This document shows, piece by piece, positions 53,313-64,000 of a DNA stretch of 64,000 nucleotides (its first letter is position 1; every line of letters begins with the position of its first letter). The DNA comes from Antennarius striatus (taxonomy: Eukaryota; Chordata; Actinopteri; Lophiiformes; Antennariidae): contig NC_090785.1 of the NCBI RefSeq assembly GCF_040054535.1, positions 15,670,501 through 15,734,500 of the forward strand. The letters are read 5' to 3'. The notes beneath the pieces were generated by a model that did no database searches, was not told the origin of the DNA, and worked only from the letters and a program-made list of their open reading frames with translations. The position numbers were made by a program, and so were the translations under genes.

Positions 53313-56300
53313 CTGCAATGCAAAATGTTAAAATCAGTGAGTTTTAAATACTTAAAAACTCACAAACTCCAAATGAATATATAACTCAATGTGTGTTTGG
53401 AGATTTTCACCATTCCAGACATTCCCTAATTTGCATATTTCAACTCTAAACCCACATGACACTGACGCTGTACTATCCTGTTATTGTCTCAGCAAAACAT
53501 CACGCTCTTTTGAGAAACGCAGTCCTTCCTTATTTGAAACTGAAGCCTTCCACTGAGTACAGAATGTCTGTTCTCTACATTTACAATCTAAGCAAATATT
53601 CATATTGATCAAAGCATTAGTAGAACTGCAAAACATGTATTTACTGATTTAAAATTGATTTACTTTTTAATCAAAGGAGTGTGGTGCTCTGGTTGTTGCT
53701 CTGGTCTACCAGTAGCTTTCTATAAATACAAATAAAGTCAGATTAAAACTCACAGTCAGATTAAAACTCACCAAAAACAGAATCTGAGAAAATGAACTGC
53801 GGTGCATTATCATTGATGTCCACTATGTCGATTACGACTTTGCCTAAAAACAATATTACAGAAAAAGATGTGAGATGTGTTGGTAAGTAATTTCATGTTA
53901 TAATTGTTTTTGTTTTATACTTTTCTATATCGTCTTTTGCTGACCTGTTGAGACGCTGCTGTTTTCTCCCTTCTCTGTGAACACATCCATCACCTGGGCC
54001 TCGATCACTGCCTGGACACATTGTTCATAATCCAGGGTCAACTCTGGGTTCACTCTGATTTCCCCATTAGGATCCACGATAAAACTATTGCAGGGCGTAA
54101 AAGAGCCATTGCATCTGCATTTGATGGATTCCAGTTCATAGACCAGGGAATGGTTTCCATCTTTGTCGTAAGCTAAAAAATTCCCAACAGGCTCAGTGAT
54201 GGTGGTGTTTTCCTTCACCTTGAAAGGACCTGTCGGCCTGAACTCTGGCCTCTCATCATTCACGTCCAGGACATTCACCTCCACCCTTACTATAGCTTTA
54301 AGCTGCCCCAGATCTGTTGCCTCCACTTGCAGGATGTAGTTCTTGCGAGTACTCTCATAGTCCAGTTCAATATCTGGATCTACAGTGATGTCCCCTCTGT
54401 AACCCTGTTTGTCTAAAAAGGTGCGGATGATGAAGCTGCCAAAGCTTCCATCAATGATGCTGAAAGAAATGCGGTTGAAGTCTTTCGTTTGGTCCAAATC
54501 CTCGGCATAAACAGAACCAGCATAAGCCCCTGATTGGATGCAAAAATACTATCAATATTAAGGCATGCAGTTATGGACACTTTGAAGGGTTGGAGGAAAA
54601 ATCTGACCTTTGTCTCCTTCCCTAACTTGGAACGTATAAGAGGAAGCATTAAATACTGGTTTGTTGTCGTTGACATCCTGAAATGCATCAAAAGGAAATA
54701 GTTGTCATCATCATCAGATGTGGCCGGATCAGTAGCAACAGAGTGTCGATAATGTTCTCCCAACGGCTGAATGCCTACCTCAACATTGATGATAACTGTG
54801 ACCATGGTGGACAATGGGGGACTGCCCTTGTCTGTAGCGGTTACATTCAGCTCGATCTTTCCTTCCAGGTTTGGGTCAATGGCCTCTCGATTAAGTATAC
54901 CGCTGTTTGTCAACAGACCGGTGTCAGGGTTGATGGTAAAGTTATCACTGTACCGGCTTGGTACAATATCATATACTATCTGGCTGTTTACTGTATCGGG
55001 GTCATCTGCATCAGTTGCCTGTCCAAACGAGAAACATTAAAAGATTTGTTGTTTAATAGTGTAATTATTCTACTGTATCAAAAGTGTGTGATCACTCAAA
55101 ACAGTTATGAAGTTACAGTCTATGAATATGATGTTAGGATAGCTTCCACTTGCCTGGGCAGAGAGTTTGGAACCTGGCTACAAGGTTCCCATTCAGCTGC
55201 AGCAGTATGACTGAATCTTAACACTGACACTCAGTGATAAATCTTAAATCCCAGCTAAGAATGTTTTAGAAATTATCCAAAACGAGTTGAAGAGGGTTGA
55301 CATCAGGACTTTGGTCAGGCTAAAATAAATCCGTCCACACCAAATTAAAAAAGGTATTTCTGTATGAATCTGTCTTTTGCCACATTTGTCTTCACAAATT
55401 TTGTGTCCGATTAGCGTTTTCATTTATCTTCACTTATTTGTTCCTCATGGCTTTGAAATTGTTATTCAACAGCAGTGCACAGATTTAGTAAAAGGAGATT
55501 CCCATAACATAAATTATGAAAAATAGCCTCAGGCTAAGAGAAAACAAAAACACGTACACAAAGATGTCAGTATCCTCCAGGGACTAAAAATTCGAATGAA
55601 ACTAAAATGTTAGAATTATTTTGTGTATGTCGTGAGCATTTTTCATTAGAATTCAGCATTTATTAACACGAAGAATCAAAGTAACCAGAGACCTGAGAAT
55701 ACCTGTGAAATGGAAATACCAACAGTTCAATTGTAATTACCTCTATCCTAACTTCAAAAGCTCCACCCTCTTCGACAAACACCAGGTAAGAGTCTCGGTT
55801 CATGACTGGATACTGGTCGTTAATGTCAGTCAGGGTGATCTCCAGCATTGTGGTGCCGACCTTCCCTCCCGTGTCCATGGCCTGCAGAGTCGCTGTATAC
55901 AGAGATCTGGCCTCACGATCCAAGAGAGTTTGACTTTTTACATATATTCTGCCTGAATTCTGATCCACGTCAAAATACTGTAATCTGAAACAGAGATGGC
56001 GAATGTTCAGTGGTGAGGCCACAGCAAAAAAAAAAAAAAAGGTAAGCATCATTGTATTGAAACAATCACAGACATACATGCTTGCTGGAAGTAGCTTGTA
56101 GATAAGTCTGTCTTTGTCCATTGTGTCCGGGTCCTCTGCCTGGGAGAAGAAGAAAAAAAGTGTTCTCCTCTGCTTTCTAAAACAACATCCCAGCAAATGT
56201 CGAGCTTATTTGAAACCTTACAGTAATGTTTGCTATCGTCATGCCAACAGGAGAGTGCTCAGACACATTCAACCTATAGGTGCTCTGTGGGAACGTTGGG

Positions 56301-56695
56301 GTCATGTCATTGATGTCCTTGATATTAATAGTGACTGTAGCACTGGACCTGAAGCTTGGTTTGTCATCATCTATGGCAATCACCTACAAACCACCATATC
56401 ACAAGTATAACAAAGATCACAAACTGGAAATGTGCTTCAGAAAACAAACGTAACTTTAAAGCTGTTTGTGCCATTATCAGAAGTGCCTTACTTGTAGAAC
56501 CATTTGCTGTTTGTCTTCAAAATCCAGGTTTGGGGTCTGCTTGACCACAAGCTGGACAAAGTTATCTGACATGGTAAGTTCAGGTTCCACAGAAAACACC
56601 TCTTTATCAGCTCCCTCCAAGATTAGGCGACTTTTGGAACCCTGTAACAAGATGAATGTGGTCATACATTACAGGAACTTTCCTTTTTCCCTTTT

Positions 56696-56766
<71 letters not shown>

Positions 56767-59677
56767 TATTTTTTTTCAAACAATAAAACTCCTTTTCCTC
56801 TTGCCTTATCCTGATCTTTGACCTTCATGTTGAAGGAAATGGGGCCTAAGGAGTGCTCAAAGACCTCTCCGGTGAAGTGACTCCACTTGACACAGGAGTG
56901 CTCATCTCCTGTTTCATTACACTTGAAAAACTCCGGTTCGTTGTCATTGATATCAAGAATGTTGATTCGCACAAGTGCTGTGACACTGGCGAAGACCCCG
57001 TGGATGTTTCGTTGCGACTCAGTACCCTACAAAAGAAAAAGATGTGAGTGGAGTGGTGTCGATATTCATATCTTACATAGTTGAGTCTTTCCTGTAAGTG
57101 GCATTTAAAATAAAATAAAATGAAAAACTAAAATTGTTCATTCATTATTACTTCTTATTAAGTAGAATATAAAACATAAATGTACCTTTACAATCAGTTC
57201 AACAACGTCACCAATAATTTCTCTGTCAATATTTGATAATATACATATGACTCCATCCTCTCTGGAGATGTTAAACAGGCCATCTGCTGAGGAATCTGTC
57301 AACCGTGGTTAAAACATTGTTTACTAATTCGCTCAGTGCAAAACAAATTAAATTATTCTAATTTTCATTCTGTGTCTTACTTTCAATGCTATAGATGATA
57401 TCATCATTAATTCCTGTGTCCTGGTCCATGGCAGTCACTTTCAAAACAGTCTTGCCCTGGCAAGAACAAACACAAATGGAATTAACTGAGCGAACAATTG
57501 AGAGTAAACATTTTAATTCCTTTTCATTCAATTTTCGTCCAAATAAAATCCACCAGTACTCACCACAACAGAATTCTCTACAACGCTTTCTTCATAGGGA
57601 AGACCAATAAACCTTGGATCAAGGTCCGGGACATCATTCACCGTAATGAAGGAAAAAGCAATACTTGACAAGAATTTGGTTTCATTATAATGACATTTGC
57701 CTCCACCATCCTGTCCCGGGAAACACAAGGATATTGAAATTCAAGGATGATACTCTACTGATTACCATTTACCATGTTGTTTGTATGAAGCAGATGAATC
57801 ATCGTAGCATAAAGACTGGAACAGAGGGGAAAAGTTAGTCCTAGGTAACACATCCAACAAGCAGCACCTCTCAGGCTGAAATATACTCATTAAAGTATAA
57901 CGGGCTTATTTCATAAGGTTGGGCTCTTGGCCATGAGGAGCCAGCATAAAAATTTCCCTCTGTGCACAATTGCTCTGCCAAGCAAAGTGAGCAAGTTGTT
58001 GTCTGTAGTTTAAGATTAAGCGAACATGAGAATGATGCAGAAAATGCAAGCAATTACAAAAAAAACAGCAACAAGACACATTTTACAAAAATTTGTGTGT
58101 TGTATGTTGATCAAGGCACATGAGATTTAAAGGATGCATGGCCACTGCAACTTCCCCTTAAATAATTCAGGTAAAAAGAAAAAAAAGAAACAAACCTGTA
58201 CTTATCGAGTTGCATGATACTTACCGTTGCATTAATCTTTAGTTGATAGAACTGGTTCATTGAAGTGTAATTCAGAGGTCCCTTTAATGTGACTATACCT
58301 TTTACACTTGAAATGCTGAACAGATTTTCTCCAGCTTCTGGAATAACCTAAAAAAAAAAATTTATTCAATAAGATTTTTGGAACATCAAAATACATTATT
58401 GATAAATTTCATGATTTAGAGAGGAAGCTTACAGTATCAATGTTGTAGCGAACAACACCAGCATTCAAACTGTCAGCATCAGTGGCGTGCACCGTAAACA
58501 GAGTCGTACCCACAGGGATGTCCTGACACAATGGATGGGGAAAAGAACAGTGTAGAAGCCAAACTTACAACTGGTACAGCATTGATGACTGGTGCAGTAA
58601 ACATTAAAGGATTGGCAAATTGATGTGTTGTTCTCACAGACACATTAAGTACGTGGTCAATTAGCATTCTGTTGCCTTGGTAAGATAATCAGTAACTTAA
58701 ATATGTTTGACTTACTTCTGGGATGTCAACGTCATATGTAGCTTCCTGAAATACGGGTCGGTTATCGTTGGCCTCTTTCAATACTATCTTCACTTTCTGT
58801 GGTGTCTGGAAGAGATTTCATGTTTTTGTTTGTAAATTCAATCAACATATTGATAAGGAACACATAATTAAAAATAAATGTCACTTACAGTATTGGGACC
58901 ATCAGATACATGAACAATGATCTCGAATATATCATATGTCTAAAATAAAAACAAAAACTAAATGAGAAATGAGAAATGTTATCAACACAACAACAAAATG
59001 GAAACAAAACTATTAACAACAGAGGGGTCTCTGCACCATACCTCTCTATCCAGTTCCTTTTCGACAAATACCACTCCTGTGTTTTCATTAACCTTAAAGT
59101 ACGTAGCATTCGGGCCATGGAGTGAATACGTCATTGTGTCATTGTCTCTGTCTGTTGCATTGATAGCAAATGCATAGCCACCTACGAAATCAGCATGCAT
59201 AAATGTGTGCAGTCTTGTGCAACATTTATTGAGGTATCACGTCACGTCAAATAGAACCGATTTCAATACTTCACACACAGACATACCTATGGGGACGTCT
59301 TCACACACCTCTTCAATAGTATTGTAGATATAAGGACCAGTATTTGCTGTAAAAAAAAACACATTATAAAAAGAATGTTTAGTATTCGTGTAGACCATCA
59401 TAATATTACTCTATTACTCCTTCAATATGGAAACCAAAAATAATGAATCATGATAGTGTCATTATAAGTTTGATAATACCTCAAAATGAGCTTGAAAATT
59501 TAAGAAATGACAACCTGCCCAAATCCGTCCACCCAGTTTCATGTGAAGAGTTCATGTGAAACTGAAAGCCTGATCCAAAAAGTACTAAAGTAAAAAGTAA
59601 AATGAGTACTCACCATTAGTTAAACTAATGAGACATACCATACTTAGCAACAGCAAATTTCGTGCAATCCCCTCCAT
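48325..59677 (-). CDS. cdhr2: Cadherin-related family member 2 (protocadherin-24), 30 coding exons
   Basis: Calcium-dependent adhesion protein which, with CDHR5, forms intermicrovillar links in intestinal and renal brush borders. I joined 30 minus-strand exons with consistent splice phases throughout; the total is 3,876 bases, 1,291 residues, against about 1,310 in human. A signal peptide (1-22, MEGIARNLLLLSMVCLISLT) is followed by about nine cadherin repeats, delimited by linker motifs such as EANDNRP, DINDNEPEF, DINDMTP, DINDQYP, DVNDNKP, DVNDERP and DINDNAP (to about residue 1020). Next come a membrane-proximal domain (1020-1121), a membrane span (1136-1157, IMLGMMAGLIILLAVL) and a 134-residue tail ending TTDL, a class I PDZ ligand as expected for binding the harmonin (USH1C) scaffold. 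An acceptor lies two bases before the ATG, so a 5' UTR exon must lie upstream. It is convergent with gprin, as in the human cluster. Confidence 0.93.
50932..51792. mobile_element. Non-autonomous hAT-like DNA transposon with 8-bp target duplication
   Basis: An 861-bp element bounded by the direct repeat TCAGAAGC (50924-50931 and 51793-51800), an exact 8-bp target-site duplication. The ends are inverted: left TAGGGATGAGCGAGTAC, right (reverse complement) TAGGGTTGAGCTGGGTAC. The 8-bp duplication and TAGGG-TG ends are typical of hAT elements. There is no transposase frame. The interior includes a GT/CGTCCGTTTGTCC-type region followed by ATCTTCGCAACCGTTGCAGA, phrases I associate with an abundant fish repeat. 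It lies in the cdhr2 intron between exons 24 and 25. Confidence 0.85.
51816..52166 (+). repeat. Teleost interspersed repeat (TGCATGTTTTTGGAGGTGGG type)
   Basis: Well-preserved copy of a very common fish repeat, with ordered phrases CATCCATCCATTCATTTTC, GTGACGGGTTGCAGGGAGC, TTCCAGCTGGCTTAGGGAG, AATTAACCTGAATGCATG, GGGGAGAACATGCAAACTC, GGCAACAGCGCTACCCACTG and CACCATGCCACCC. It sits directly next to the hAT-like element in the same cdhr2 intron. I do not assign it to a named family. Confidence 0.85.
53772..57026 (-). CDS. cdhr2: cdhr2 exons 11-19: cadherin repeats 3-8
   Basis: Exons: 57026-56805, 56641-56492, 56383-56222, 56139-56078, 55984-55741, 55018-54779, 54677-54608, 54529-53945, 53843-53772. 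Exon 18 (585 bases) is by far the largest and encodes most of repeats 7 and 8. Exon 11 ends AAG|GCAAGA, an apparent GC donor (an in-frame GTTTTA donor 15 bases further on is a weaker alternative). The intron 55019-55740 (722 bases) contains nothing I recognise. Confidence 0.9.
56698..56764. repeat. (GA)n microsatellite in cdhr2 intron
   Basis: About 33 GA units with two AA interruptions inside the 163-base intron between cdhr2 exons 11 and 12. In transcript sense it is a long CT tract, lying between the GC donor and the acceptor. Confidence 0.97.
57186..59677 (-). CDS. cdhr2: cdhr2 exons 1-10: signal peptide and cadherin repeats 1-3
   Basis: Coding exons in transcript order: 59677-59614, 59346-59287, 59181-59042, 58939-58889, 58805-58716, 58522-58433, 58347-58225, 57710-57564, 57456-57381, 57295-57186. 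All have GT-AG borders. Calcium-site motifs seen include ATDRDND, VSDGPN, EANDNRP, HATDADS and MDQDTG. The first exon carries the signal peptide; its codon for the last small residue (Ala) is split across the intron, and mature protein would begin near NTGPYIYN. Introns are short (about 70-520 bases) and hold no other feature. Confidence 0.9.
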
Positions 59678-59679
59678 GT

Positions 59680-60540
59680 CTGTGAATGGAAAAAAAAACC
59701 CATAGAAGTCAGGCAAACTGATATAATTCATTGATTCACTGATCAGTTAATCAACAGAAATTTTGTTAGTAAGAAGTCTAAAAAGAGGAGAACCCCAAAA
59801 CAATTTCAGGACAAAGGAAATTCATCCTGGGTTTAATCTTGACATAGATTGAACTATTTCCAGCTATACAGGTTTTGGTGATGGTGAGGTTCACAGAGGT
59901 AGCTGTCTTTCTTCTGCTGTCTAGTTGCATTATATGCTGCAAAAGGTGAGTAAGTGATCCATAATCACCTTCTGTACCCAGGTCCACCTCAAGATTTGAC
60001 CACCTCCCTTGTTTAACCAACAGGCGTCATTGAATTTTATTATACTTTAATCTCTGAAGAACCTTTGGACATATCTTGCAATAAACCTTGCAATCACATA
60101 TAATTTTCCATGGGTCTCTTTGGCAGAAGCAGTAACTGATTAGTGATGAAGTAGAAACCTGTTGCCACAGTATGAGGTTATACTAAATTTTAATTGGAGA
60201 TAAATTCTCATGACAAGATGTCAAGAATCTAACGTTCTAATTTTTGTGTTATAATTCATGTTACACAGTTTCAAAACATTTTTTTTTAAAAACCCTCAAA
60301 CTGAAAAACTTGTTGAGACTCTAGAAAGCTTTGAGATATTTCTATAATGCAAAATTTTATTTAGAAAATATTGAAAGTTCAGCCAAAATTTCATTTTCTT
60401 GGATGACATAAATTATTATAGGGGGAGTCTCCCTTCGGGGTCTTCAGCAGTCCTTCATACACACACGTACAAATTGGAAGAGGTAATTAATCAGGCCACA
60501 GTGTTTCAGAACATTCAGGTGAAGTCAGATCTTACAGGTT
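59680..60540. other. Sequence upstream of cdhr2 ATG, no defined first exon
   Basis: In transcript sense the acceptor TTTTTTTTTCCATTCACAG ends two bases before the cdhr2 ATG. A 5' UTR exon must therefore lie somewhere upstream in 59.7-64 kb or beyond, but I cannot place it. The 80-codon minus-strand frame at 59778-60020 shows no domain. Confidence 0.45.
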
Positions 60541-61800
<1,260 letters not shown>

Positions 61801-61864
61801 GACAGGGACGTCCTATTTCACCCCGATCTTTTCTTAATTGCAGAGTTTTAAATGTAATTAGATG

Positions 61865-61915
61865 GAGACAATTGATTAGATGGAGGCAATTGATTCGCTG
61901 TGGCGACCCCTGAAG
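61865..61915 (+). repeat. Short fish repeat scrap (GATTCGCTGTGGCGACCCCT type)
   Basis: A near-duplicated phrase (GGAGACAATTGATTAGAT / GGAGGCAATTGATTCG) leads into GCTGTGGCGACCCCTGAAGG and GAAAAGCC, a word string I recognise from a dispersed fish repeat end (GATCCGCTGTGGCGACCCC...). Only about 50 bases remain. Confidence 0.5.
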
Positions 61916-64000
61916 GGAAAAGCCTTTTTAAAGAGTTTTAAATTTAATTCCGTTTCCCTTGCCATATACACCGAGATAGTAACCTGTCCCATTATAGTTG
62001 TTTAGCAGGTATTCTGACTGGCAAGCACTGAAATGAATAAAGCATTTGATAGAGAATATTCCTGCTGATTCACTCAACCTCAGGGTTCAGACGCTCGGGG
62101 GGGTTTTTTTGTTTTGTTTTATTTATTTATTTATTTTTCTCTCCCCCATTTGTTATTGTTCTTGTACTTGCTAAAATTGAAAATTGAAAAGAAAATAAAT
62201 AAATAAATAATTTTAATAATAATATCAAAATAATTTTGAATGCTTGAAAGAAATAGTAGTGTAAAATAATTTTCTAGTTATTTTGTGTATTTTTTTTTTG
62301 GCAACTGATTTACACCTAATTGCAAGTTGAGGGGAGACAGTCTGAATCTGTTAGCGTAGAAAGACGTTAACAAGAAAACAAAACTTAAGGATCAGTGAAA
62401 ATAATTCAAATAATAATTACAAATTAAAATGTGTATAATAATGATTTCCAAGTTGCCACACCTATTCACCACACCCAATTAACAACATGACAGAAGGTGT
62501 TGTGAACACTAGCTGTAATCAAAGCAGGGCTATAACATGTTGTAAATGTTATTTATAGAGAGCTGAGTGATGCTTTCTGCCTGGTGAGATTTCATTACGT
62601 TTGAGGAAGTACACTGATATCTGCATTATATGACCTGATTTTGAACTGAAAAATGTGCTGCATCATATTGTCTAGTGTATAACAAACATTGGAAAAATAT
62701 ATAAAAGATAGTATTATATCACCAACAAGTTTTCTTTACTGTAACTTGGGAACACAGACTTTTGTTTAAATAAGTCAAAATTAGTTTTCATAAAATCAAG
62801 AGAACTTTATTATATCCCTGAGGCTGATCTTGCATTCATAACTTAAATATTTAGGAAAATGCTCCCTTCGACGATTTTAAGACACTGAGATCGAGTCTGA
62901 GATTAAAACAATCTTAATCTTCTAAGAGGTTTTGTCGTGAGTTCCTCTATGTACCTCAGTAAAGACAAAAGAATATTCTGATTTGAACATTTTGCTAAAT
63001 TTTGAATGTGATGCAATGACCTCAAGTTTTGATAAGATCGTTTCATAAGATTGTTTGCTTCTAATATTTACTTATCAAAAATGTTCAATACAACATTTTT
63101 CACCACAGAGCATATAAGAGAAAAACAAACATTTTTTATTCAACATCAGGATGTTTCAATACAAATATATTTAAAAAACTGTTTGTGCTCTTTCTGTGGT
63201 TGACATAGTGACTAAAAACATAACTCTAGCACATTAAATATAAGTTGAATTGCAGCGATCAAACTTACCACATGACATTCACAGAGGATCCTTTTGATAC
63301 TGATGTTAGATGAGACCTTTGGCTCTTGTTTCTCCTATGTTTAGGGTCCTATAAACATTAATGATTAACAAGTACTGGAAGTGTAGCACTGAACATCCTG
63401 CTTTTGTCTGTTTCTTTAAGAAACACCAAAATGTATCTTACTAATGTGAAAAGGGCCAGCTTTGAAAAATTGAAAATATCTGCCTGTTGTTTGCTCTCAC
63501 ACATGGCTGACAGTAGGCGCGTTAAGCCTGGATAGTGATGAGAAACTCCTCCTCCCCCATCATTGGTTGCCAGCAGTATTACATGGCATCTTGCCATACA
63601 GGGTCACCACAGACATACCAAAACCAGGGAGCATATGAAATGGTCTTTTGTTTAAATGGGGTGCTTTTGTTGTCATGACAACAGCAGGAGGTTCTCTGCT
63701 TTAGTTGCCAAAACGAGTCTGTGAATCTCATCACAGCCAATCAGTGGACCAATGTTGTTGTGTTTTTTTATCAGAAAGCACAAATCTGTGTACCTCCTTA
63801 ATGAGCTCTTCCCAATCAGCCCCCATTTACTCCCACCTCTGCCTTTTCCCCTGATTAAAAGGCAGACAAAGGATTATTTTCTGTGCCTGTTTGATTCACT
63901 AATAGTAAGACGTTTGCCTCACTGTTCCACAGCTCTTTATCCTGACATTAAACATCACGCAAAAACTTTTAGTTTCTATTTAACATGTTTAATATAGAGG
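61916..64000. other. Intergenic DNA, no gene seen
   Basis: AT-rich with a poly-G/poly-T patch (62,096-62,145) and an ATAA-rich patch (62,195-62,225). No exon, RNA gene or transposon end could be supported. A perfect 14-bp palindrome lies at 63669-63682. Confidence 0.5.
63669..63682. promoter_or_regulatory. 14-bp perfect palindrome, X-box-like
   Basis: GTTGTCATGACAAC is a perfect palindrome and differs from the ideal X-box GTTGCCATGGCAAC at one position per half-site. It could bind RFX-type factors weakly; no gene start is visible next to it. It is at least 4 kb upstream of the cdhr2 ATG. Confidence 0.25.

Noticed and set aside
48325..59677. Identification as CDHR1 or a clustered protocadherin
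   Set aside because: Clustered protocadherins have most repeats in one large exon and CDHR1 has six repeats and about 860 residues. Nine repeats, 1,291 residues, a membrane-proximal domain and a PDZ ligand fit CDHR2.

Overview
The window is vertebrate nuclear DNA, almost certainly from a teleost fish and probably percomorph-like. Coding is split into short exons with GT-AG (a few GC-AG) introns. Microsatellites are dense and long: (GT)n, (CT)n, (GATA)n, (ATT)n. Several interspersed repeats are of kinds I recognise from fish genomes. No operons, CRISPR arrays, rRNA or tRNA genes were seen.

Layout. Bases 1-28,200 hold no protein gene I can support. The first 1.75 kb looks like the 3' end of a plus-strand gene lying off the left edge. 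The rest is intergenic DNA with a TTAA-flanked short transposon (5,791-6,644), other repeat fragments, microsatellites and some candidate regulatory motifs. From about 28.2 kb a CpG- and G-run-rich promoter-like zone leads into beta-synuclein (sncb; coding exons 30,695-40,228, plus strand, 117 residues). About 420 bases past the sncb poly(A) signal is a small three-exon plus-strand gene (41,411-42,224, 81 residues) resembling ADIRF, the gene next to SNCG in mammals. Then comes an intronless plus-strand GPRIN-family coding region (44,336-46,627, 763 residues), best read as gprin1. Tail-to-tail with it on the minus strand is a 30-exon cadherin gene that I reassembled exon by exon (48,325-59,677; 1,291 residues, about nine cadherin repeats, one membrane span). 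It matches CDHR2. Bases 59.7-64 kb hold a degraded L1-like retrotransposon split by a GATA array, and otherwise no gene.

The gene order and orientation sncb > gprin1 > < cdhr2 is the one I know from the human 5q35 SNCB-GPRIN1-CDHR2 cluster, so the identifications support one another. The genes are not a functional pathway: synuclein and GPRIN are neuronal membrane-associated proteins, while CDHR2 is a brush-border adhesion protein. The most interesting observations are (i) the ADIRF-like gene beside sncb, whose phase-1 introns and open upstream reading frame match the phases of the sncb repeat exons; (ii) a beta-synuclein reduced to five repeats in strict 11-residue register; (iii) two to three GC-AG introns in cdhr2; (iv) an internal duplication in gprin; and (v) a short hAT-like element in a cdhr2 intron with an 8-bp target duplication.
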